Shown here piece by piece: positions 1-9,301 of a DNA stretch of 64,000 nucleotides (position 1 is the stretch's first letter; each line of letters opens with the position of its first letter). Below the pieces are notes generated by a model. It saw only the letters and a program-made list of their open reading frames with translations, was not told where the DNA came from and ran no database searches. The stretch spans positions 62,001 through 126,000 of the forward strand of contig MEDY01000079.1 in assembly GCA_001724265.1 (NCBI GenBank), read 5' to 3'. The DNA comes from Rhizaria sp. SCN 62-66. Taxonomy: Eukaryota > Rhizaria, unplaced. A program made the position numbers and the translations under genes.

Positions 1-3000
1 CGAACCGCCCGCGTCGCAGCGCGGCGTGGCGCCCTTCGCGCGCCCGCCCAGCGACCTCGGCCAGCAACCTCAGCAGTCCCAGCCTCAACAACAGTTTGAC
101 TTGTTCGCTGCGCAGAACTCCCGCCCCGGCTCTGCACGCCCGCCCGCGGATAAGTCCGCCGGCGACACGTTGGCCAGAGACGAGCCCCCCGGCTCCGCGC
201 GCGCCCCCGCGTCGTCAGCGCGCCTGACCGGCCAGCCCGTCCTCATTATCGACAGCAACAACAATGACAGCAACGGCAACAACAGCAATCAGTCCGCCGG
301 ACGCGCCCCCGAGCTCCCCACTGGCGACGGCGAGGAAGAAGAGGACGGTGCCATCCCGAGCGACAACAAGCCCAGCTCCAGCGCCGGCGCCGCCTCCGAT
401 CCTGCTTCGCCCGCTTTACTCGCCGCTTCGGCTTCCGCAACAACCGCTGCTGCGACGACCGAGCCCGCGCCGGCACCGGCGCCCGCGCCTACAGCGCGCG
501 TCGCCGCGCCGGCCAAGACCAAGACCGGCGCCAAGAGCAACGGCAACGGCGGCAAGGCGGTCTCGGTGGCGTCGGCCGAGCAACTCCTCGCGCACGGCCC
601 CGTGTCGTCGGGCATGCACCGCGCGACGCTGCGCTTCACCGACCGCGCCGTCGAGGCTGGCTTCTGGTCGCACCGCCTGGAGGACCTCTCGGCGCGCCTC
701 TGGCACATCTTCTGGGCCGGGCTCCTGCTCGCCGTTGGCGTGCTAGCGTGGGATGTCGTCTTCTACCTCACGACGTGGAAGGACGCGCAGTTCTGCGGCG
801 ACCTCTTCGACCCGGCGTGCCGCTCGCTCGGCTTCCGCATCGTCGTCACAGCCTTCTTCGTCCCCGCGCTGGGCGTTGCGCTACTGCTGCACACGTCGTA
901 CGCGCGCGCGCTGTACGACCCGCTGCGCCGCCGCCACTGCCTCGCCTGCGCGCGCGCCGTGCCCGTCGACCTGGCGTTCCTCGCTCTGCTGGCCATCGCG
1001 CTCGCCGTGCTGGGCCGCACGATCTCGGACAAGTTCTCCTCGATGCCCGTCGATTACGGCGTTGTTGTGCTCATGTTCCTCTACTTCAACGTCGCCGCCG
1101 CCTACCTCGCCATGTCTTTCCCCGTCGCGCTCCTGTCTGGCTTCGTGCTCATCTGCTACATCATCCTCACGCTCGTCTTCGCGTCGCTGTCCGGCGACTT
1201 CCTGTACTCGGCCGACTACGCGCTGGCGTCGCCCCTTGCGCGCTGGTCCTCCAACTCGCTCTTCTCGCAGACGGACCGCGCACACGAGGTCGCTTGGGCG
1301 CTCTTCTGGCCCATCTGCGGCTGGTTGCTTGCCGTGTACCTCGCGCGCATGGTCGAGGTCTCGCAGCGCAAGGCCTACGCGCTGCTGCGCAACTACGCCG
1401 CGATGGTGCAGCAGCGTGTCATTGTGCAGCGCCAGCGCAACGAGCTCTGGAACGAGCTCCGCAATCTTTCCCTGCGCCGCCTTGGCGTCGACCCGGCATC
1501 CGTGGCGCGCGGCGCGGGCGCGCGGTCGCCACAGGAGATGGGCTTCGACGACGACGACGAGCTCTACGCGGCCGCGGGTGGCGGCGCGGGCGGGATCGAC
1601 TTCACGTCGCCGGCCGAGCGCGCGATGCAGCTGCTGGGCGACATCCAGGGCGACCAGTCCATCTCCAACGAGGTCCTGCTTAAGGCGCGCCAGGTCGGCG
1701 AGATCCTCATGCACCCCACGGAGCTCTTCACGCCGCCGCTCAAGTCCTCCTCGGGCCGCACCGAGGCGAACCCCGAGGTGGCGCGGTGGGTCGCCGGGCT
1801 GGTGGATCCCGCGCATAACAAGGCGGGCGCCGCGGCAGGCGGGGCCAACAACGGTGAGGACGATGAAGAGGAGCCCGCTGACGGGCTCGCCGTTCGCGGC
1901 ATTGTCGACGACGACGGCAGCGCGCTGCTTGTGCCCGCGCTCGCAGCGCGCCTTGGCGATTCCGTCACTGAGCCGGACCTCAAGTACGTCGCGCAGCAGC
2001 TCGACATGTGGGAGGGCGATATTGTGAGCGACTCGCGCGTGCTGGGCGGTGACGGACTCGTCTTTACAGGCGTCACGCTCTTCCGCAAGCATGATCTGCT
2101 GAACCGGTTCCAGATCGACCCTACCAAGCTCACGAGCTTCCTCGTGCAAATCCAGGGCTCGTACCTCGACAAGCCGTTCCACAACTCGCTGCGCGCGGCT
2201 GACGTGATGCGCAACGTGCACGTGCTGCTCACGGCCACGCCGCTAGGCGCCGTGCTGACCGACTCGTACGTGCTCGCGCTGTTCCTCGCCGCGGCCTGCA
2301 TCGATGTCGGCCACCCCGGCATCGACTCGTCGTTCCACATCGAGGCCAAGCACGAGCTCGCGCTGCTGTACAACGACAACTGCGTGCTCGAGAACTACCA
2401 CGCCGCGATGGCTTTCCGCACGCTCATGGCGCCCAAGAACAACGTGCTGTCGTCGCTGACGCGCACCGAGGCCGCGCGCGTGCGCCGCATCGTGATCGAG
2501 CTTATCCTCGCTACGGACGTGTCGGTGCACTTCGACGTGCTGGGCCAGCACAAGAGCGTTATGGCCGGCACGACCTCGGCCGCGTCCGCCAACGCCGCGG
2601 GCCCGCTGGACCCCAGCACGGTGGCCGACGCGACGGCGCACAAGATGCGCATCTCGCTGTGCAAGCTCGCGCTCAAGGCCTCCGACGTGGGGTACTTCGC
2701 CAAGCCGACGCACATCCACAACCGGTGGGCGGTGAAGCTGTACGAAGAGTACTTTAAGCAGGGCGACCAGGAGCGCAAGCGCGGGCTTGCCATCTCGCCT
2801 TTCATGGACCGCGAGACGACGTCGATCGCCGCCGCGCAGCTTGCGCTGGTCGACTACATCGTCGAGCCGCTCTACGACGCGCTTTTTTCGGCCATCGGCG
2901 AGCAGCCCCCCGAGGCTGCGGCAGAGGGCGCGCCGCCCGCGCCGGACTGCCTGGGCTACATCGCGGCTAACCGCGCGCACTGGGCGCTCAAGCTCGACGA

Positions 3001-3067
3001 GGAGAAAGCCGCACAGCGCCGCCAGGAGCAGGAGGAACAGCAGCTGCGCCAGCTCAGCAACGATTGA
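1..3067 (+). CDS. Six-TM cyclic nucleotide phosphodiesterase-like protein, 5' partial, metal ligands altered
   Basis: The frame is open from base 2, so the true start lies upstream; residue 1 here is the GTG at 26. A disordered N-terminus rich in Gln, Ala and acidic residues (to about 200) is followed by six probable membrane helices near 229-249, 271-291, 314-333, 345-366, 366-388 and 421-440, then a linker and a C-terminal class I PDE catalytic domain (about 640-1000). The PDE assignment rests on HNSLRAADV, DVGHPG, VLENYH, ASDVG and the final SPFMDRETTSIAAAQ...YIVEPLY block, which contains the invariant Gln. Class I PDEs hydrolyse cAMP or cGMP using two metals held by two His and two Asp. 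Here the His of HNSLHAADV is Arg (2192-2194) and the His of the HD pair is Ile (2300-2302), while both Asp remain. Catalysis is therefore doubtful and the protein may be a regulatory pseudoenzyme. The stop is TGA. Confidence 0.85.
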   Translation, partial: EPPASQRGVAPFARPPSDLGQQPQQSQPQQQFDLFAAQNSRPGSARPPADKSAGDTLARDEPPGSARAPASSARLTGQPVLIIDSNNNDSNGNNSNQSAGRAPELPTGDGEEEEDGAIPSDNKPSSSAGAASDPASPALLAASASATTAAATTEPAPAPAPAPTARVAAPAKTKTGAKSNGNGGKAVSVASAEQLLAHGPVSSGMHRATLRFTDRAVEAGFWSHRLEDLSARLWHIFWAGLLLAVGVLAWDVVFYLTTWKDAQFCGDLFDPACRSLGFRIVVTAFFVPALGVALLLHTSYARALYDPLRRRHCLACARAVPVDLAFLALLAIALAVLGRTISDKFSSMPVDYGVVVLMFLYFNVAAAYLAMSFPVALLSGFVLICYIILTLVFASLSGDFLYSADYALASPLARWSSNSLFSQTDRAHEVAWALFWPICGWLLAVYLARMVEVSQRKAYALLRNYAAMVQQRVIVQRQRNELWNELRNLSLRRLGVDPASVARGAGARSPQEMGFDDDDELYAAAGGGAGGIDFTSPAERAMQLLGDIQGDQSISNEVLLKARQVGEILMHPTELFTPPLKSSSGRTEANPEVARWVAGLVDPAHNKAGAAAGGANNGEDDEEEPADGLAVRGIVDDDGSALLVPALAARLGDSVTEPDLKYVAQQLDMWEGDIVSDSRVLGGDGLVFTGVTLFRKHDLLNRFQIDPTKLTSFLVQIQGSYLDKPFHNSLRAADVMRNVHVLLTATPLGAVLTDSYVLALFLAAACIDVGHPGIDSSFHIEAKHELALLYNDNCVLENYHAAMAFRTLMAPKNNVLSSLTRTEAARVRRIVIELILATDVSVHFDVLGQHKSVMAGTTSAASANAAGPLDPSTVADATAHKMRISLCKLALKASDVGYFAKPTHIHNRWAVKLYEEYFKQGDQERKRGLAISPFMDRETTSIAAAQLALVDYIVEPLYDALFSAIGEQPPEAAAEGAPPAPDCLGYIAANRAHWALKLDEEKAAQRRQEQEEQQLRQLSND

Positions 3068-3832
3068 GCACCCCTTTGAGTCCCTGCTTGATTGATTCAA
3101 TGATTGATTGATTGCGAGACCGGGCTGCTGTCAACTTTGGTCAGCGCGATGGACGGCCAACACATGTGTGATTTTACTGTCCTACTGTGCTGCAAGTCGC
3201 GTCTGATTCATGCTTTCTTCCCAGTGTGTGTTTGTTTTGTTTTGTATTTGTTCCCGTCACTCACTTCTTTGCCCGCATGGCTGGCCCCGTGCCTGCCGCG
3301 ACTTTCCTACTCACACGGAGCACTTTACCCTGTCGCCTTCACCAAGTAGGCGCGAGGCTGTGCTGCTCCTCTCGTCTCTCTATCATTGCTGCGCACAAAC
3401 ACGCGTTGCTTGCTCGTGAACTCATCTTAAGTGTTCATAGTGTGTGCATCATGTATGGACGAGGTTGATCATGTTTCGCTGCTATTTTATTTTGTGTTTT
3501 AAGTTTAACCAAGACACAATAAACCAAACATTATTTGTATTTAAATCTAGAGAAATACAAGGATACCGGCGAAGCGCCCCCCGCTGCCTGTCAGTTGTTA
3601 TTCTTGGTGACCTCACAAGTCTTGTAAGTCGTATCCGCTCTTTTGGTCAATCCATGCTAAATTCTTCTGATATTATGTTGCTTCATGTCCACACAGTTCA
3701 CGACGACGTCACACTGGGTTCAATGAAGACACAATAAAACAATATTGTTTGTATTCAAACCTAATCGAGGTCCATCTCTGCAGTAAGTTACCGGTTACTT
3801 TATAATACCAGTTACGGGCCGAGCTGCAAGGC
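3068..3832. other. Tail-to-tail intergenic spacer
   Basis: This AT-richer spacer lies between two convergent genes. No supported gene is visible. It carries two AATAAA hexamers, at 3518-3523 and 3733-3738, each inside a near-duplicate block that shares the 13-mer AAGACACAATAAA (3511-3523 and 3726-3738). The second block also holds the palindrome AAACAATATTGTTT (3736-3749). These are plausible 3'-end processing elements. Confidence 0.5.
3511..3760 (+). repeat. Duplicated 3'-flank block with AATAAA
   Basis: Two blocks of about 45 bp, near 3505-3550 and 3720-3767, share AAGACACAATAAA exactly and then a similar TTTGTATTyAAA tail. They look like a dispersed duplication of a polyadenylation-type element downstream of the PDE-like gene. 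They could equally be remnants of a longer duplication. Confidence 0.4.
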
Positions 3833-6800
3833 TTACTCAGCCTCAGAGTCGGAGTCGTCGCCAATGGGGTCGCCCAACATTGCTGCCGGCGGGCCAACGG
3901 CGCCAGCGCGCTGCCGCAGCACGGCGGCCATCGTCAGCGCTGCGCCCCATGAAGGCACGAACACCTCTGCTGGCCGCTCCCACGCCAGTGGCGCGCCCTC
4001 GCACACAGGCTCCGAACTTGCGTTCACATTTTCGTTCTCGGAGTCGTTTTCCCCCTGTGCACCTGTCACAGTGCTAACGGTGTCAGCAGGGACATCGGTG
4101 GCATCATCCAGAGATTGTTGCACGGCGACAACATCGATTCCCGTGCCAAGGCCCTCACGCAATAGAGCGCGCGGGGCTGTTGCACGCGTGGGGCGCGGAG
4201 GCGAGCGCGGGCGCAGCACAGGCGGAACGCGCGCAACATCAGGCCGGTAGCGCAGCACGCCGTGCAGCTCGGACAGCATCGCGCGTGCGGCTGCGAGCGC
4301 CGCGGCGCCGGGCTCTGATGCGGGGAGCGGTGCTGACGGGCGCGGGCGTGCGTGCTCCCCCAGGCCCTCGAGCAGAGTGCCGCCATCTGATGAAAGTAAC
4401 ACAAAATACGATGTGTGAGAAGAGCATTGTGAGCGACGGAAAACGCGGAGAAACCAATAATAAACAAGAAAATACAGTCTCAGAGCAACAAGCATCAGAA
4501 TAGCGCAAGCGTACCAATATCACGACCCAGAGACACATTGAGGGAGCTCATGGCGCGCCCACCGAGATTGCCATTTGGAGAGACGTCGGCATCGCCGAGA
4601 GGTAGTGGCTGCGCACGTGTCGGTGCAGCCATCGCGGCCAGCGCCGCCCGGAGCGCAGCCAGCGCGACAGCGGGGACGTCCCGCGCGGCAGCCGCCGCAG
4701 CGAGGCGTTCGCACGCAGCCACCGCGGCTTCCGTGGCGGCGCGCGCGTTCGCTTCGGCAGCCGCTGCGGCGCGCGAGGCGGCGTCCGCGGCGCGCGCAGT
4801 AGCAGCGCGCGCGTAGATCATGTGGCCCTCCCAGCGCTGCTGCGCCGCAGCGGTCTGACTCACAGTCGCCAATGCGCGCACCGCGGCCGCCAGGCCGTCG
4901 TTGGCGTCAGTGGCCGCGCCCTCAACAGCGCCGACTGCTGGGCGCGCGGCGAGAGCCAGCTGCGCACCTGCAGCAAGCACCGCGGCACTGCTGCCCGTTT
5001 GCCCCTGCTCGCAAGCAGAGGCGGCAAGCGCTGCCAGCCCCGCGAAGTGCGAATCCGCGTTTTTGTCGTCATCCTCAGCGTTTAGTGGAATCGAGGGCAG
5101 CGCGGTGGCGATGCGCGTCCACAGAGATGCCGCGTCTGAGAGCAAGCGCAGCGCATCGGTCCGCGGCGCGGGCTCTGCGCCTGCGCACATGGCCGCTGCC
5201 TCACAGCCACCAGCGGCGGATACTAGGGCCGCCGAGCCCACGCCGCGCACGGCGATGCGCAGCGCGCTGGCCCGCGTGTGCGCGCAACGGAACGGCGCCT
5301 CGAGCGCGGGGCCCGCGACGGCGGCCGCGGCGCGCGGGACGTCCTGCCACAGCGCACGTACAGCCGAAAACAGACCCAACTGCATGTGCGCGCCGTCAGC
5401 GCCCATTAGCGCGGCGGCCGCGGCGTCGGCAGCGTCGGCAGCACGTGCAAGCGTGTCTGCGAGCGCAGAGGCGTGCGCGGCGCGGTGTGCGGCGAAGGCC
5501 AATACAGCCGTGTGGGCGCGCCGCAGCGTCGCATGCGCGCCTGCCGTCGCCGTCGCAGCGCCGCGTGGGTCACTTGTCGTGCGAGGCGCGGGTTCCCCAC
5601 TGTGACTCACAGACGCAGACGCGAGCCCTGAAGCGGCGGCAGCGGCGCCCAGCGCGAAGGCAGTCTTGTCGAGGTAGGCGGTAGCCGCGGCGGCCAGCGC
5701 GCACGGAGAGCGGTCCGACAGCAAACCACCCACCGACCGCAAAGAGTCAATGAAGTCCTCGCTGGTGTCCCTGTCAGATCCAGTGTTGACGTTTGCGCCG
5801 TTTGCGCCGTTTGCGCAGGAAGCGTCGTTTGCGCCGTTGTCGGTGTCGTTGTCGGCCCAGCGCAGTGGCGCACGCGGGGCGGCCGCGAGGTGCGCGCGCC
5901 ACAGCGGGGCGTTAAGCGCGGCGGGCAGCACTGGCGCGACTGCCGAGCTCGCGGTGGCACCAAGGCGCTGTGGCAGTGGCGGGAGCGGCGGGAGTGCAGT
6001 GGGGGCGAGCGCGTAGCCCTGGCCCACCAGTAGCGCGCGCGCCAGGTGGGCCGTGGCGGCTGCGGCAGCCTCGTGCAGCGCGCCAAGCGGCGCCAGCAGC
6101 ACCGCCAGCGTCGACACAGCAGCAGCGGGCTAACTCGATGTCGATGTCGATGACGATGACGATGCTGCTGCTAGAGATAAGCGGGGGGGTGATAGGAGCG
6201 CTTGAGCAGGGTTTGGGGCGCGCAGGCATAGCACCAATACAGCGAGACGCGGAAGTGCTGTGGCAAGTGCGGCGGCGCCCAGTAGCGCGGGACCAATGAC
6301 GGCGGGACGCCAGAGCCTTGGATGAAGTTCTGTAGGCAATGCTTGCGACACTGGCGCCACGGCAGCGGCAAGCGCGGCGGCGAGCAGCGATCCGCCAAGC
6401 AGCGCCACACACACGCAGGCGGCGCACGCAGCGGTGACGAGCAGCCGGTCAGCCTTGTCGCGCGGGCCATCTGCGGCCGGGGCCGACTCTGCGACAGCGG
6501 GCGCATTCGTCGCATCGAGGGACAGCGACCGTGCGTGCTGCGACAGGGCGCGGGCTGCAGTGCGGAGCGGGCCGCTCGCAGCGCGCCGCGCCGCAAGGGC
6601 AACAGATTCAGGCAGCACAAGAAACGTGCGCGAAAGGTACCCACGTGAACTGAGTGCGTTTGCCGACTTGGATGTGTCGTTGTTTGCTGTCGACTTTGGT
6701 GTGCTGGACGGGTCTTCGTCTGCTCCAGAGGCCGGGTTTGACGCAGAGTGGGTTTCAGCCAACGCGGCACGCAACGACAGACCGGGAATCAGCGCACGTG

Positions 6801-7029
6801 GGCCGTACGTAAGTTTAGTTGGTTGAGCAGTTGATATACTAGCCCCATCGATGGCACTTGCAGCCGCCACAGCGTTAGGAGTTGAACCTACGCAAGGTGA
6901 AAAAGTGGGTGGAGTGAGATAATCGAAGATACCCGAACATAAAATAAACGAGACCTAAATATAATACGTACTCGGTATCTGTTTACTGGCTGGGAATCCG
7001 GCAGGTCGCCCAATGCTGATGCGGGGCAT
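3833..7029 (-). CDS. Two-TM Ala-rich protein of unknown function, three exons, one internal UAG
   Basis: I do not recognise this gene. Exons are 7029-6972, 6887-4515 and 4386-3833, with introns of 84 and 128 nt (donors GTACGT and GTACGC, AG acceptors) and phases that fit exactly. The product is 994 residues. It has a disordered N-terminus, two hydrophobic helices near residues 165-195 and 210-232, a Ser/Thr run, then a long Ala-rich helical region and an acidic tail ending GDDSDSEAE. The in-frame TAG at 6130-6132 (residue 272) falls between a Ser-rich run and PAAAVSTLAVLL. Both sides are GC-rich, Ala-rich coding sequence in the same frame, so I read it as one gene and not as two. The final stop is TAA. 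The hydrophobic segments imply a membrane location; nothing indicates an activity. Confidence 0.7.
6130..6132 (-). other. In-frame UAG codon read as sense
   Basis: The TAG lies in the same frame as 247 upstream codons and 538 downstream codons of continuous coding sequence. No splice signals are needed to explain it. Confidence 0.75.
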
Positions 7030-7240
7030 GTGATAAGTATGCGAAGTGGGCAATGAACACTGACGTGCGGTGCTCCACGTTTTGAGCGACTCGTGTTACG
7101 ACGCTTAGCACAAGTGTTTGATCGTCAAATCGGACTCTGACAAGTTACGGAAACGAAGCTTATCTCGATTCGTTTGAGTTCAAATTAGCAGACCAGGGGG
7201 TGCGATCTAAGTCTATATTTACTCGACGCAGTTCGGGTGA
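7030..7240. promoter_or_regulatory. Divergent intergenic promoter region
   Basis: This head-to-head spacer of 211 bp separates the ATG at 7029 (-) from the ATG at 7241 (+). It contains TATCTCG at 7161-7167 and a TATA-like CTATATTTA near 7213. Promoter function is inferred from gene orientation only. Confidence 0.4.
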
Positions 7241-8938
7241 ATGTCCAAGAGGGAAACATCGTACGGCCTCTTGGCTGACGAGCATGAAACCTATGGAACC
7301 GAAAGCGGTACGTGACAGTAACACGATATTATTCCCGAGTTTTTCGAACTCCAACATTGCATTTTTCTTAATCCACCATGTTTTACTTTGTGAACCCTTT
7401 TTGTAACTCACTGCGCAGGTGTTGTCTACGCGGCTCCTGACTACCGAAAAGACGACGTCGTCCGCGGAGTCCCCAACGTGCACAGCCTGAACGTGTCCCC
7501 AGTGGGCGCCGACGACTTTGTCGATGACGACGAAGGCGACGCCGCTGCCGCAGCCCTCTCAGACACACCCCCGACGTTTCCGTCGCTGATCTACATCCCG
7601 TCGTGGCCTTTCCTGCTCTTGTTCGCGCTCTTCGTAACGCTGGTGGCGTTGTCCTACACCGTGCTGCGGCCCTTCATCGAGGATGAGCTGGGCGTGGACA
7701 TGTGCGTCGTTACCGAGGTCGGCTCGCTGCCGCTGATCAGCATCGCCTTCACGTACGTGCACGTGTACTTTGCGCTGTGGCTGACCTTCTACCCCGTCGC
7801 CTACGTCGGCTGCCTCCGCATCCCCGGCACCAACGTCGGGCTTGGCTGGCAGGGCGTCGTGCCCTTCAAGGCGCCACAGCTGGCGCAGCGCGCGCTGGAC
7901 CTTATGACGCGCCGACTTATCCGCGTCGACGAGATGTTCGCGCGTGTCGACCCCGCCTAGGTCTCCGCGACGCTGGCGCCGCTGGTCAAGCCCGTCGTCG
8001 CCGACGCCGCGCGCACTGCCGCGCGTCGCGTCGCGCCCACACTCTGGGCCGCACTGCCCGAGGACGCGCGCGCTGAGGTCTGCGCGCGCGCGGCGGCCGA
8101 GGCGCCCGCGATTGTCGAGGCCTTCTTCCACGAGCTGCGCCGTGACGTGCGCGTCGTGTTCGATCTCGACGCATACTTCGTCGGCGCTATGGTGCGCGAC
8201 AAGGAGCTACTGAACCAGATCTTCATCCGATGTGGCCACCGCGAGCTTCGCGTTATCCGCAGCCTTGGCGCCTGGCTGGGCGGCTTCTTCGGACTGCTGC
8301 AGGCCATTCTGTACGTCTTCTACGATTCGTTCTGGGTGCTGCCTGTATCGGGGCTGATCGTCGGCTGCTTCACCAACTGGCTCGCGCTCAAGGTGATCTT
8401 TGCGCCCGTGGACCCCGTGCCACTGTGCGGCGGCTGCTGTGTGCTGCACGGGCTCTTCCTGGCGCGGCAGAAGGGCGTCGCGGCCGAGTACGGCCGCACA
8501 GTCGCCGGTGAGGTGCTCACGGCGCGCAACATCACTGGCGCCATGCTGACCGGCCCGCGCGCCGCCGCGCTGCACGCCATCCTTGCGCGCCACTGCGCCG
8601 CCGCTGTCGACGCCACGCTCGCCAAGAGCGCGCAGCTCCACGCGCTCGTCGCCTCCGCCGCTGGGCCCGGGCCGGCGGCGGAGGTCGCGGCTGTGGTGAC
8701 TGAGGCTGTGGCGACCGCGCTGCCCGAGCTGCTCCGCGAGCTGTGCCCGCTGCTCGACCGCTCGCTGCAGATCGAGCGCACGCTGCGGCAGCGGCTCGGC
8801 GCGCTGAGCTCGCGCGAGTTCGAGCGCATGCTGCACCCCGTCTTTGAGGAGGACGAGTGGAAACTTGTGCTGCTCGGCGGCGTCCTCGCCGTCGGCATCG
8901 GCATCCTCCAGACCACGCTCATCAACACTGGCTGCTGA
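7241..8938 (+). CDS. DUF445-family membrane protein, two exons, one internal UAG
   Basis: Exon 1 is 7241-7307 and exon 2 is 7419-8938; the 111-nt intron has donor GTACGTG and acceptor GCAG. The start is chosen because ATG at 7241 is the first in a frame that joins exon 2 exactly. The product is 528 residues. Hydrophobic helices sit near 7590-7660, 7720-7820 and 8260-8410, with a last one at 8865-8925. The DUF445 family is indicated by FTNWLALKVIF, then GRTVAGEVLT, and a C-terminal EFERMLHPVFEEDE followed by a membrane helix. DUF445 proteins are membrane proteins known mainly from bacteria, with no settled biochemical role. The TAG at 7958-7960 (residue 203) sits in VDPA-x-VSATLAP, where as I recall the family usually has a polar residue. 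Downstream sequence keeps the family match, so the TAG does not end the gene. The stop is TGA. Confidence 0.8.
7958..7960 (+). other. In-frame UAG codon read as sense
   Basis: The DUF445 signature continues in the same frame for 325 codons after this TAG. The intervening stretch to 8146 is open and GC-rich. Confidence 0.85.
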
Positions 8939-9301
8939 TGAGCGAGCAGACGCGCGCGTAGTCATGCGCTATGTCTTGTCACGGTTTGCTTCTGACAGTG
9001 CTGTGTGCACCCGATCATAGGCTGATATCGAGTTGTTTTGTCCGATAAATATCGAGTGTCTATTATAGTTTCCCTGGCAAACAATCATCCAGGTTTGTCC
9101 GCACAGCGTTCGCGGTGAGGCTCAGCGTTGAGTCAACGTTTATCTAGTATTCAAGTTCGGAGAACAGTTGTAGTGCGATCATTCAAATTTTTACTTAAGC
9201 TTAATATCCTTTAATACAGTGTTATTACATCGTTGCAACGTCCTCGTGTTATCAAATCTATACATGTTGTTCGATTTATCTTCATGATAATCATTTTTAT
9301 C
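8939..9301. other. Tail-to-tail intergenic spacer
   Basis: AT-rich spacer between the convergent 3' ends of the DUF445 and B-box genes. I see no gene or RNA in it. Confidence 0.5.

Noticed and set aside
7961-8146. Treating the TAG at 7958 as a true stop, with a second gene starting at a GTG at 8147
   Set aside because: The interval is fully open in the same frame, GC-rich and continuous with the DUF445 family match. The proposed second start is only a GTG. The same pattern recurs in six other genes.
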